DNA from: Cesiribacter sp.
Lineage (GTDB): Bacteria > Bacteroidota > Bacteroidia > Cytophagales > Cyclobacteriaceae
DNA length: 10,410 nucleotides
Assembly (NCBI GenBank): GCA_030147305.1
Contig: JASLAE010000159.1
Location: 1 to 10,410 of the forward strand
Direction: 5' to 3'
Part shown: one piece after another, positions 1-7,587 of the stretch
Layout of the letters: each line of letters begins with the position of its first letter
Numbering within the stretch: position 1 is the stretch's first letter
Notes under the pieces: generated by a model
Database searches by the model: none
Told to the model about the DNA's origin: nothing
Seen by the model: only the letters and a program-made list of their open reading frames with translations
Program-made: the position numbers and the translations under genes

Positions 1-848
1 GTCTTCGGTTTGTGAAGAAGACTGTGAACTTCGATGATCCTTATACCTATCATTTTTACTATGGCAATGCGCAGGCTGCACCGGGAAGCATCCTAACATT
101 TTTTCCTTACGAGCAGGTTAAGCCAGGCAAAAGAGGCACAGGCATGGCAACTGAAATAGGTTACTCAGTGCCGGAGGGAAGCCTTGGTTTCTGGCTTGAT
201 CGATTCATAGAAAATGGTGTGATTTATAACAAACCTTCGGAAAAGTTTGAAGAGCCCTACCTAACCTTTCTGGACCCCGACGGATTAAAATTGGAGCTAA
301 CGGTTGTAAAGCAACCGGATGAGCGCAAAGGCTGGACTACAAATGAAATAAGCGAAGAGCACGCCATAAAAGGGTTTTCTCATGTAAGCATTACGCTGGA
401 AGACATAGCCCCCACCGCCGCTATTCTTACAGAAGTGTTTGGCTACAGGCTGGCGAAGCAGCATGTAAATCGATATCGCTTTGTCAGCAGCGCTGTAGCA
501 ACAGCCAATGTAGTAGATTTAGTTGAGGCCATCGGAGAACAGCAAGGTGTAGTGGCTGGGGGTACAATACATCATATTGCTTTCAGGGTAAGGAATGAGG
601 AGGTACTCATGCACTACAGGAATATAATAAAAAACAGAGGGCTCAACATTACCGATAAGATAGACCGCAACTACTTTTACTCCCTCTACTTTCGGGAACC
701 GGGCGGGGTCTTGTTTGAGATTGCCACGGATAACCCGGGTTTTGCTGTCGATGAATCTCCCGATCAATTGGGTAAAGAGCTCAGGCTACCTCCACAGCAC
801 GAGCCGCTGCGCGAAAGACTGCTACAGCAGCTTCCCCAGATTCCCTGA
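1..848 (+). CDS. Ring-cleaving dioxygenase, VOC/glyoxalase fold (5' end cut off by the window)
   Basis: This is a probable Fe(II)-dependent extradiol-type ring-cleaving dioxygenase of the vicinal-oxygen-chelate superfamily, cytosolic, resembling the MhqA/MhqO and PcpA-like proteins that open hydroquinone or catechol rings. The frame is open from base 3 and reads LRFVKKTVNFDDP, a typical internal segment of this family about 30-35 residues from the usual start. The GTG at 12 is therefore an internal Val codon, not the start. About 281 residues are visible, against roughly 310-320 in full-length relatives. Two VOC modules can be seen. The second begins around GFSHVSITLEDI and contains GTIHHIAF (a likely metal His) and REPGGVLFEIATD (a likely metal Glu). 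The third expected ligand, in the N-terminal HHVT-type motif, lies outside the window. The gene ends 55 bases before a co-directional esterase, so co-transcription is likely. Family assignment is confident; the substrate is not determinable here. Confidence 0.9.
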   Translation, partial: LRFVKKTVNFDDPYTYHFYYGNAQAAPGSILTFFPYEQVKPGKRGTGMATEIGYSVPEGSLGFWLDRFIENGVIYNKPSEKFEEPYLTFLDPDGLKLELTVVKQPDERKGWTTNEISEEHAIKGFSHVSITLEDIAPTAAILTEVFGYRLAKQHVNRYRFVSSAVATANVVDLVEAIGEQQGVVAGGTIHHIAFRVRNEEVLMHYRNIIKNRGLNITDKIDRNYFYSLYFREPGGVLFEIATDNPGFAVDESPDQLGKELRLPPQHEPLRERLLQQLPQIP

Positions 849-903
849 GTTCCGCGCACGAGTTAAGAAGCCCGTTCATTTTTAAAGCGTAAAGATTATT
901 AGT

Positions 904-1530
904 ATGTACACCCACGATAGTAATAAAGTAAAGACTGAAGGACCAGCACTGAAAGAATCTGCCAAAATCCTGATCATGCTCCATGGCCGGGGGGCTTCCG
1001 GTAGTGATATTCTTAGCCTAAAGCAAATGCTTCAGGTAGAGGATTTTACCCTATTTGCCCCTGAGGCAACCAATAACAGCTGGTATCCTTATAGTTTTAT
1101 GGCACCTGCCAAACAAAATCAGCCCGCGCTGGACTCTGCCCTGCAGATGCTGGATAAAGTAGTAACTTCGGTTACAGAACAGGGGGTGGCAGCCGGCCAG
1201 ATATACTTTCTGGGTTTTTCGCAGGGTGCCTGCCTTACGCTTGAATACATAAGCCGCCATGCCAGGGCCTATGGCGGAATTGCCGCTTTTACAGGCGGGC
1301 TCATTGGAGAAACCATCGCCAAAGAAAACTATTCGGGCAGTTTTGAAAAAATACCTGTGCTCATAACCACAGGCGATCCCGATCCGCATGTACCACTGAG
1401 CCGGGTAGAGGAAAGCAAAAGCATACTTGAAGAAATGGGAGCAGACGTAACACTAAAGGTATACAAAGGCCGTCCGCACACCATTTTACAGGAAGAAATC
1501 AAGCTTGCCAATCAACTGCTGTTCAGCTAG
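904..1530 (+). CDS. Phospholipase/carboxylesterase family alpha/beta-hydrolase (MhqD-like)
   Basis: This is a 208-residue single-domain cytosolic serine hydrolase of the phospholipase/carboxylesterase (Abhydrolase_2) family. The visible elements, in order, are the oxyanion-side motif LIMLHGRGASGSD (residues 23-35), the nucleophile elbow GFSQGA with Ser106, the acid motif TGDPDPHVP with probable Asp160, and the catalytic His192 in GRPHTI. Length and motif spacing are normal for the family, and there is no signal peptide. The start at ATG 904 lacks a clear Shine-Dalgarno sequence, which is common in Bacteroidota, but the family motifs begin at the expected distance. It follows the ring-cleaving dioxygenase by 55 bases on the same strand. 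In Bacillus the homologous esterase MhqD belongs to the same MhqR-controlled regulon as related dioxygenases, so a role in processing or detoxifying quinone-type compounds is a reasonable inference. The actual ester substrate is unknown. Confidence 0.9.
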   Translation: MYTHDSNKVKTEGPALKESAKILIMLHGRGASGSDILSLKQMLQVEDFTLFAPEATNNSWYPYSFMAPAKQNQPALDSALQMLDKVVTSVTEQGVAAGQIYFLGFSQGACLTLEYISRHARAYGGIAAFTGGLIGETIAKENYSGSFEKIPVLITTGDPDPHVPLSRVEESKSILEEMGADVTLKVYKGRPHTILQEEIKLANQLLFS

Positions 1531-1567
1531 CATTTTTGAGAGGCGGTTTACTATTTGTCAAAGTTTA

Positions 1568-1583
1568 TAAGCATGAATGCTTA
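1568..1583. terminator. Short inverted repeat between convergent genes, possible bidirectional terminator
   Basis: A perfect inverted repeat with 7-base arms (TAAGCAT and ATGCTTA, two bases between) lies 38 bases past the esterase stop and overlaps the stop codon of the antiporter gene on the opposite strand. The position between converging genes suits a shared terminator. There is no proper T-run on the + side and only a weak AT-rich stretch on the - side, so the call is tentative. Confidence 0.3.
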
Positions 1584-2534
1584 CGCAATTAGCGAGTAGA
1601 CAATATAGCCAACGTAGATCATTACAAACACGCCGCCCTCGACTCTGTCTACCCGTCTTCTGCCCAGCGTAAAGGTGGTGAGGAAAAGCATGAGGCTGGC
1701 CAGAATGGTAATGACCAGGTCTATGTTTGCAGCAGGGTTGAAGGGAAGGGGCTTGATAACCGCCGTAGTACCCAGGATAAAGAAGATGTTGAAGATATTG
1801 GAACCTACAATGTTGCCAATAGCAATGTCTGCTTTCTTGCGAAAGGCGGCCACTACCGATGTTGCAAGTTCCGGCAGCGAGGTGCCAATGGCAATAATGG
1901 TTAAGCCAATTAATCTTTCGCTCATACCAAGGGCTGTCGCAATGTTGATGGCACCCTCTACCAGATATTTTCCACCAAAATAGAGCCCCAGCAAGCCCAC
2001 CAGCACCAGAACAATTGCTTTCCACAAAGACATGTGCTTGATAGTCTCGTCAGATTCGTCCTGGTTTCTGGAAATTTCAAATGTATAGACCAGAAAGATA
2101 AGAAAGAAAGAGAGGAGTACCAGCCCGTCTATCCGTGATACTTCGCTGTTCAGGGGACTGTTGTCTATGATCTGGTCATTGGCCAGAATGCCCAGTACTA
2201 CAGCCGCCAGCAGACTCAGGGGAATTTCCTTCCAGGTTGTATTTTTCTGGATAGAAAGCGGAAAAATTAAAGCAGATATACCCAGAATCAGAAATATATT
2301 GGCAATGTTACTCCCCAGCACGTTGCCAATGGCAATATCGGTAGAGCCCTCCAGGGCAGAAAATACATTAACAGTGAGTTCTGGTGCCGAGGTGCCAAAA
2401 GCTACTATGGTTAAGCCGATCACGAGATCGGAAACACCCCATCTTTTGGCAATGGAGGAAGCTCCTTCCACCAGCCAGTTTGCACTAAAAATAATCAGGG
2501 CCATGCCCCCGATCAGGAAAAAATAGTTTAGCAT
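1581..2534 (-). CDS. Calcium/sodium antiporter, CaCA family (YrbG-like)
   Basis: This is a 317-residue inner-membrane cation exchanger of the Ca2+:cation antiporter superfamily, expected to expel Ca2+ in exchange for Na+ (or H+). The internal duplication is plain. The alpha-1 repeat carries GTSAPEL (residues 47-53) and GNVLGSNIANI (70-80). The alpha-2 repeat carries GTSLPEL (217-223) and GNIVGSNIFNI (240-250). The acidic residue in each GTSxPE motif and the Asn/Ser residues of GSN form the ion-binding site in structurally known relatives. Around ten hydrophobic segments are visible, with a hydrophilic, acidic loop (about 155-166) linking the two halves. The ATG at 2534 is well supported: an in-frame TAA lies only two codons upstream and the first hydrophobic helix starts immediately. 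There is no Shine-Dalgarno sequence. It is divergent from a CorC/HlyC-like gene and convergent with the esterase. The exact ion pair cannot be read from sequence. Confidence 0.95.
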   Translation of the reverse strand: MLNYFFLIGGMALIIFSANWLVEGASSIAKRWGVSDLVIGLTIVAFGTSAPELTVNVFSALEGSTDIAIGNVLGSNIANIFLILGISALIFPLSIQKNTTWKEIPLSLLAAVVLGILANDQIIDNSPLNSEVSRIDGLVLLSFFLIFLVYTFEISRNQDESDETIKHMSLWKAIVLVLVGLLGLYFGGKYLVEGAINIATALGMSERLIGLTIIAIGTSLPELATSVVAAFRKKADIAIGNIVGSNIFNIFFILGTTAVIKPLPFNPAANIDLVITILASLMLFLTTFTLGRRRVDRVEGGVFVMIYVGYIVYSLIA

Positions 2535-2566
2535 AGGTTAAAGCTGCTGCATTGTATCTTTCAATA

Positions 2567-2581
2567 ACCGCAAAGTGCGGT
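2567..2581. repeat. Small hairpin-forming inverted repeat, ACCGCA-AAG-TGCGGT
   Basis: Perfect 6-base arms enclose a 3-base loop, located 33-47 bases upstream of the antiporter start. It could be a leader hairpin or a protein-binding dyad; nothing in the sequence decides between them. A stem this short can also occur by chance. Confidence 0.4.
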
Positions 2582-2774
2582 ACTGGTTCTCCGACCACAA
2601 CAGGCAAATCTATACAATTACAGGCTGCTAATGCTGTAGGCCAGAAAGGTTTTTTCTACTTCTTAAATTTTGGGAAGCACGCAAGGCTGAAGTTCTTAAA
2701 ACTGTGGATTGATTATGTTGTTTAATGCTGTATGTCCACTGCCATCACCAAACAGGAAAAATTTTATTGGCAGC

Positions 2775-2780
2775 AGGAGA
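2775..2780 (+). promoter_or_regulatory. Ribosome binding site that fixes the start of the CorC/HlyC-like gene
   Basis: The purine-rich AGGAGA sits seven bases before ATG 2788. It is the only good Shine-Dalgarno match in front of any gene in the window. Together with family alignment (proteins beginning M-E-I with the first membrane helix) it favours ATG 2788 over the in-frame ATG at 2725. Confidence 0.6.
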
Positions 2781-2787
2781 TGGTAAT

Positions 2788-4056
2788 ATGGAAATACTGA
2801 TTGTTCTACTCCTTATTCTGCTCAATGGTGTTTTTGCAATGTCAGAAATAGCATTGGTTTCTGCTAAAAAGCCAAGGCTGGAAACTGCTGCCAAAAAAGG
2901 GAGCCGGCAGGCTAAAATAGCGCTGCGGCTGGCAAACAACCCTACTGAGTTTTTATCTACAGTGCAGATAGGTATTACACTTATTGGCATTTTAATGGGT
3001 ATTTACAGCGGCGAAAACATAACCAGGCACCTGGCTGCTTACCTGGCTACTGTTAGTTTTACCAGCACCTATGCTAATGGTATAGCAGTAGCCATTGTAG
3101 TAATCTGCATTACTTTTTTTACGCTGGTGCTGGGCGAGCTGGTGCCCAAGCGTATTGGGCTGGCTAACCCCGAAACTATTGCAACGGTACTGTCCGGCCC
3201 CATGACGCTGCTATCTAAAATCACCGCCCCTTTTGTATGGCTACTCACGGCGACTTCCGATTTGGTCATGCGGCTGTTTAACATAAAACCTGCACCCATA
3301 AATGTTACCGAAGATGAAATTAAGGCCATGGTAGAAGAGGGTACGCGGGGTGGGATCGTGCAGGAAATAGAGCAGGATATTGTAGCGCGGGTTTTTCACC
3401 TGGGCGATCGCAGGATAAGCTCCCTGATGACGTACCGCTCTGATGTGGCTTTTCTGAATATTGAAGCGGAGGCTGCCCAGATTCGGGAAAAGATCAGCGA
3501 AACACTTTACTCTGTTTACCCTGTCTATGAAGACCACGATATTGATAAAGTAGTTGGGGTGGTTTTTTTAAAAGACCTTTTTCTGGCCTTGTCAGAACCT
3601 GCCTTTCAGCTGCGCAGTTACATAAAGCCGGCCACTTATATTCTGGAAACTACCTCTGCCTATAAGGCCATGGAAAATTTCAAACAAAGCCGGGTGCATT
3701 ATAGCCTGGTTACCGATGAGTATGGAACCATCATGGGGATCGTTACCATGAATGATATTCTGGAAGCCCTGGTGGGCGATGTGGCAGAGTTTGATGTGGA
3801 TACCACACCCATACAGGAGCGGGAAGATGGTACTTTTCTGTTGGATGGGGATTATTCCTTTTATGATTTTCTACACTATTTTGATATTTCACCAGATGGT
3901 CAGTCGCACCCCTTCGATACTGTTGGTGGCTTAATTCTTACAGAGCTGGGGTATATCCCAAACCTGGGAGAGAAAATAATATGGAAAGGACTGGAGCTGG
4001 AAGTTATTGACATGGACCACATCAAAATTGATAAGATACTGGTGAAACGCCTCTGA
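2788..4056 (+). CDS. CNNM/DUF21-CBS-CBS-CorC_HlyC family membrane protein (hemolysin C-like)
   Basis: This is a 422-residue inner-membrane protein of the family often annotated as hemolysin or CNNM/CorC transporter. Characterised members act in Mg2+ or Co2+ efflux and homeostasis, and the haemolysin name is historical. The DUF21 membrane domain (residues 1 to about 190) contains a start helix with LLNGVFAMSEIALVSA, further hydrophobic segments near 62-72, 98-116 and 133-165, and the conserved GELVPKRIGLANPE (116-129). A CBS pair follows (about 205-270 and 275-330; note the LVTDEYGTIMGIVTMNDILE segment), which in relatives binds adenine nucleotides. The C-terminal CorC_HlyC domain covers about 340-420. 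The frame is also open to an ATG 21 codons upstream, but that extension (rich in His, hydrophilic) is unlike the family and has no ribosome site. It ends 17 bases from the convergent ackA. Adjacency to a Ca2+ antiporter suggests divalent-cation homeostasis. Confidence 0.93.
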   Translation: MEILIVLLLILLNGVFAMSEIALVSAKKPRLETAAKKGSRQAKIALRLANNPTEFLSTVQIGITLIGILMGIYSGENITRHLAAYLATVSFTSTYANGIAVAIVVICITFFTLVLGELVPKRIGLANPETIATVLSGPMTLLSKITAPFVWLLTATSDLVMRLFNIKPAPINVTEDEIKAMVEEGTRGGIVQEIEQDIVARVFHLGDRRISSLMTYRSDVAFLNIEAEAAQIREKISETLYSVYPVYEDHDIDKVVGVVFLKDLFLALSEPAFQLRSYIKPATYILETTSAYKAMENFKQSRVHYSLVTDEYGTIMGIVTMNDILEALVGDVAEFDVDTTPIQEREDGTFLLDGDYSFYDFLHYFDISPDGQSHPFDTVGGLILTELGYIPNLGEKIIWKGLELEVIDMDHIKIDKILVKRL

Positions 4057-4073
4057 CGAGGGTATTGCTTTCG

Positions 4074-5291
4074 CTATTTTGCTGATTGAGAAGTTGCTTC
4101 TGTTAACAGGTTAAAACACTGCCTGGCTATTTCCAGCTCTTCGTTGGTAGGCACCACCAGTACCTTTACACGGGCATCCGGTGTATTAATTTCCCGAAGT
4201 GTGCGGGAGCGTTGCCGGTTTATTTCCTCATCCAGCCGTATGCCCAGAAAATCCATGTTCCGGCAAACCATGCTACGGATACGGGAATCATTTTCTCCCA
4301 CGCCTGCGGTAAAAACAATGGCATCCAGCCCGTTTAGCGCCGCGGCATAGGCTCCAATATATTTTTTGATGCGATATGCGTACAGCTCGTACGCCAGGGC
4401 TGCTGCTGGTTTTCCTTCGTCTATGTCTCTGGATATATCGCGCATATCGCTGTGGCCGGTCAGGCCCCGCATGCCGCTTTCCTTATTGAGGAGCTTATTG
4501 ACCTTATCCGGACTATACCCTTCCTGGCTCATCAGGTGAAACAGGATAGAAGGGTCAATATCACCTGAACGCGTACCCATGATCAGGCCGCTTAAAGGGC
4601 TAAAGCCCATGCTCGTATCAATGGATTTGCCGGCTGCTACCGCCGTCATGCTGCAGCCGTTGCCCAGGTGTATGGTAATTAGTTTTGCCGAAGGGTTCTG
4701 TAAATGCTCAGCGGCCTTTTCTGCAACATACTTATGGCTGGTACCATGGAATCCATAGGCCCTGATGCCCAGGCGGGTATAAAAGTCATTGGGGATGGCA
4801 TAACGATATGCCTGGGCCGGCATGCTCTGGTGAAACGCCGTATCAAACACTGCCACCTGCTTTGCCCTGGTAAAGATGCGTTCGGCCACTTCAATGCCCA
4901 GGTAGTTGGAGGGGTTGTGCAGGGGAGCCAGGGCAAAAAGCTTTTTGATTCTATCTTTAACCGCCTGGCTAATAATGGTGGTGGCTGCAAAACTTTCGCC
5001 CCCGTGTACCACCCGGTGTCCCACTACCTCAATTTCTGCAGTGTTCTGGATAACACCCAATTTCGGGTCTGTCAGTAATTTCACTACTTCCTGTAGTCCG
5101 GCTTCATGATCGGCCAGCTCCAGGCTTAGCTCCGTTACCTGCTCCTCTTCCTTAAATACTTTGTGCGTAATAAGGGCATTTTCCAGACCAATGCGCTCTA
5201 CCAGTCCACTGCAAAGAGGCTTGAGCGATGGCATCCTGAACAACTGGTACTTAATGGAACTGCTGCCTGAGTTTACAACAAATATATTCAT
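4074..5291 (-). CDS. ackA: Acetate kinase
   Basis: This enzyme transfers phosphate between ATP and acetate (acetyl phosphate + ADP = acetate + ATP); it is cytosolic and partners with Pta. It is full length (405 residues; the family is about 400), with all hallmark motifs: VNSGSSSIK (residues 6-14, including Asn7, Ser10, Ser12 and Lys14), GHRVVHGGE (91-99, Arg93), VFDTAFH (148-154, Asp150), GFHGTSHKYV (180-189, His182), the phosphate-binding HLGNGCS (208-214), GTRSGDIDP (239-247, Arg241), the adenosine-binding FTAGVGEN (327-334) and the C-terminal PTNEE (381-385). No essential residue is missing. It starts at ATG 5291, right at the conserved N-terminal strand, without a Shine-Dalgarno sequence. 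It lies 38 bases downstream of pta on the same strand, with no terminator-like hairpin between them, so the two are probably one operon. Confidence 0.98.
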   Translation of the reverse strand: MNIFVVNSGSSSIKYQLFRMPSLKPLCSGLVERIGLENALITHKVFKEEEQVTELSLELADHEAGLQEVVKLLTDPKLGVIQNTAEIEVVGHRVVHGGESFAATTIISQAVKDRIKKLFALAPLHNPSNYLGIEVAERIFTRAKQVAVFDTAFHQSMPAQAYRYAIPNDFYTRLGIRAYGFHGTSHKYVAEKAAEHLQNPSAKLITIHLGNGCSMTAVAAGKSIDTSMGFSPLSGLIMGTRSGDIDPSILFHLMSQEGYSPDKVNKLLNKESGMRGLTGHSDMRDISRDIDEGKPAAALAYELYAYRIKKYIGAYAAALNGLDAIVFTAGVGENDSRIRSMVCRNMDFLGIRLDEEINRQRSRTLREINTPDARVKVLVVPTNEELEIARQCFNLLTEATSQSAK

Positions 5292-5329
5292 GGGTGGGTG
5301 ATTGAGTCTTAAGGCTTGGTTGCTCTATA

Positions 5330-7420
5330 CTATTCCTGGCTTTGGATGGCGGTGATTACTACCGTATTGAAGATGTCGTCTACGGTACAACCGCGGCTGA
5401 GGTCGTTCACGGGTTTGTTAAGCCCCTGCAACATGGGGCCAATGGCCAGGGCACCCGTTTCGCGCTGTACAGCTTTATAGGTATTATTGCCGGTGTTCAG
5501 GTCTGGGAAAATAAGCACGCTGGCCTGGCCGGCAACTTCAGAATCGGGCATTTTTTGCCGCCCCACCTGTGGGTCAACGGCAGCATCGTACTGGATGGGA
5601 CCTTCTACCTTCAGGTCTGGTCGTTTTTGCTTTACAATTGCTGTTGCCTGACGCACCTTCTCTACATCGGCACCCTCTCCGGAAGAACCTGAGGAGTAGG
5701 AGAGCATTGCTACTTTAGGCGCTATGCCAAAGCGCTGGCTACTGTCTGCAGAGGAAATGGCAATCTCGGCCAGCTGCTCTGCAGTAGGGTTAGGGTTAAC
5801 AGCGCAGTCTCCAAAAACCGACACACGGTCGGGCAGGCACATAAAGAATACAGAAGATACCACCGAGAAGCCGGGCTTGGTCTTGACAAACTGCAACGCC
5901 GGCCGGATGGTATGCTGGGTGGTATGGACTGCCCCGGACACCATGCCATCTGCGTGGCCCTTGTACACCATCATGGTGCCAAAGTAAGAGACATCCGTCA
6001 TCAGGTCACGGGCCATCTCCAGCTGCACATTTTTGCTTTTGCGTAGTTCGTAGAGCGTTTGTACATACTCTTCGTATAGCGGAGAATGGGCAGGATTGTG
6101 AATTCGGATGCGTGACAGATCCAGGTTAAGGCCCAGGCGCTTGATGGAAGCAGCAATCTCTGCTTCGTCACCCAGCAGGGTGAGGTCTACAATATCCTGG
6201 TAAATAAGGCGGGCAGCAGCCCGTAAAATACGATCGTCGTTCCCTTCCGGCAGTACAATATGCTTTTTCTTACTTTTGGCCCATTTTACCAGCTGGTACT
6301 GGAACATGTGGGGAGTCATCCCTTCTGACTTAAAGGTGATGATCTTCTCCTCCAGCCCCTGTACATCAACATACTGCTTAAAGGTGTTGATGCCCAGCCT
6401 GATCTTCTTGTGATTGTCCGGGGTGATTCTGGATTGTATGGCACCCACTTTAGTAGCCGTCAGGAAGGAACCATCCTTTACAGCAATAACCGGCACAACC
6501 CCCTGCAAACCCTCAATAAGGCGACGAACAGGCTCTTCCGGCTCAAAGCCACCAGTGAGCACAATGCCCGCAATTTTCGGATAGTTTACCGACTGGTTAG
6601 CCTGCATCGCACTGATAAGGATGTCACTGCGGTCGCCGGGGGTGATGATGAGCACATTATCTTTGATATGGTTTAAAAAATTTGGTACCTGCATGGCGCC
6701 CATGATAAAATGGTGTGCCTGGTTAGCCAGCTGTTCTTCACCAAACATCAGCTTGGCCTCCAGAATATCCTGAATTTCCTTCACCGTCGGGCTTTTAAGT
6801 GCCAGGTCCTGGGGTATCACAGCCAGCATCATATTGCTTTGTAGCTGAGCCCGCAGGAGTTCCTGTATGTCGGCTGCCTTTTCGGGCTGTACTTTGTTTG
6901 CCACAACGCCCATGACCTGTACATCACGCGTCTGGAAGTTACGCAGGATGGTAAAGACGGTGTTGATGAGCTGTGCCGGGGTTTTATTCTCTCCGGACAC
7001 TACAATGATTACCGGTGCACCCAGATTTTTGGCAATGGATACATTGGCATCAAACTCAAAAGCAGTGCCTTCTCCCAGGAAATCACTGCCTTCAACAACG
7101 GTGAAATCATGCAGCTCTTCCAGCTGTTTATACTTACTTATAATGGTGTCAAAAATTTCTCCCTGGTTGCCAGATTCAATCAGCTGCAGCGCCTGCCGGC
7201 GGGTAAAGGCATAAGTATCTTCATAGGCCACCGGTAAGTTAAAGTAATTCAGGATGGTTTCGATGTGCACATCCTTTTTCTCCCCCGGTTCGGTATTGAT
7301 GATGGGTTTGAAATAGCCAATCTTGTGGGCCTTGCTCAGTAACATGTCTACCAACCCCAGGGCTATGATGGATTTGCCGCTATAGGGCTCTGCAGTGGCG
7401 ATAAAAAGAGATTTTGACAT
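5330..7420 (-). CDS. pta: Phosphate acetyltransferase, long three-domain form
   Basis: This enzyme converts acetyl-CoA and phosphate to acetyl phosphate and CoA, feeding acetate kinase. The 696-residue protein has the long architecture. An N-terminal P-loop domain related to dethiobiotin synthetase covers about 1-210 (FIATAEPYSGKS at 6-17, YFKPI at 36-40). A DRTGG-type regulatory domain covers about 215-325 (VLIITPGDRSDI, GIVLTGG). The catalytic PTA_PTB domain covers about 372-692. Catalytic-domain motifs include IVLPEGNDDRILRAA (388-402), DGMVSGAVHTTQHTIRPALQ (491-510), SYSSGSSGEGADVEKVR (574-590) and NDLSRGCTVDDI (672-683), which contains the Ser-Arg-Asp residues (675, 676, 681) matching catalytic residues of the archaeal enzyme. 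ATG 7420 is preferred over an in-frame TTG at 7447, because homologues begin M-S-K or similar directly before the first strand. It is the first gene of the probable pta-ackA operon and is divergent from the receptor gene. Confidence 0.97.
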   Translation of the reverse strand: MSKSLFIATAEPYSGKSIIALGLVDMLLSKAHKIGYFKPIINTEPGEKKDVHIETILNYFNLPVAYEDTYAFTRRQALQLIESGNQGEIFDTIISKYKQLEELHDFTVVEGSDFLGEGTAFEFDANVSIAKNLGAPVIIVVSGENKTPAQLINTVFTILRNFQTRDVQVMGVVANKVQPEKAADIQELLRAQLQSNMMLAVIPQDLALKSPTVKEIQDILEAKLMFGEEQLANQAHHFIMGAMQVPNFLNHIKDNVLIITPGDRSDILISAMQANQSVNYPKIAGIVLTGGFEPEEPVRRLIEGLQGVVPVIAVKDGSFLTATKVGAIQSRITPDNHKKIRLGINTFKQYVDVQGLEEKIITFKSEGMTPHMFQYQLVKWAKSKKKHIVLPEGNDDRILRAAARLIYQDIVDLTLLGDEAEIAASIKRLGLNLDLSRIRIHNPAHSPLYEEYVQTLYELRKSKNVQLEMARDLMTDVSYFGTMMVYKGHADGMVSGAVHTTQHTIRPALQFVKTKPGFSVVSSVFFMCLPDRVSVFGDCAVNPNPTAEQLAEIAISSADSSQRFGIAPKVAMLSYSSGSSGEGADVEKVRQATAIVKQKRPDLKVEGPIQYDAAVDPQVGRQKMPDSEVAGQASVLIFPDLNTGNNTYKAVQRETGALAIGPMLQGLNKPVNDLSRGCTVDDIFNTVVITAIQSQE

Positions 7421-7549
7421 AGCAATCAAAGCTTTATTCGGGTACAAAGTCCGCTAAATAATTTTTGGAATAACATGACATTTGTTGGTTCCCAAAATGA
7501 TAGATGTTATGGAATCGGGCAAAACCCAGCTGTTGCCAGCCCTAGGCTT

Positions 7550-7580
7550 CCCATAGTCTAACTGTATGGAGACTCATGGG
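7550..7580. repeat. Hairpin-forming inverted repeat with one bulged base
   Basis: CCCATAGTCT (7550-7559) can pair with AGACT-C-ATGGG (7570-7580), giving ten base pairs with a single bulged C and a ten-base loop. On the + strand it is followed by TTTAAAA, which is not a real terminator tail, and no + strand gene lies upstream to terminate. It lies 130-160 bases upstream of pta on the other strand, so a leader structure or protein-binding site is possible. Confidence 0.45.
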
Positions 7581-7587
7581 TTTAAAA

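Larger units (their letters stand above)
2535..2787. other. Divergent intergenic region between two cation-handling genes
   Basis: These 253 bases must hold the promoters for both the antiporter (leftward) and the CorC/HlyC-like gene (rightward). I see no convincing match to the Bacteroidota TTG / TAnnTTTG promoter pattern. AT-rich stretches around 2648-2672 and 2710-2725 are the most plausible locations for the rightward promoter. One clear hairpin is annotated separately. No small gene is evident. An in-frame ATG at 2725 exists, but the family start is further on. Confidence 0.5.

Noticed and set aside
1558..2025. A 155-codon open frame on the - strand inside the antiporter gene
   Set aside because: It lies in another frame of a clearly conserved membrane protein; its composition (many Cys, His, Trp and Gly) is not protein-like for this context and it has no recognisable motif.
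4679..5109. Open frames on both strands over the acetate kinase gene
   Set aside because: They overlap conserved ackA motifs, have no family resemblance and no ribosome binding site; they are by-products of a moderately GC-rich coding sequence.
7421..7447. In-frame TTG at 7447 as the start of pta, adding nine residues
   Set aside because: TTG starts are rare, no ribosome site precedes it, and homologues begin at the ATG corresponding to 7420.
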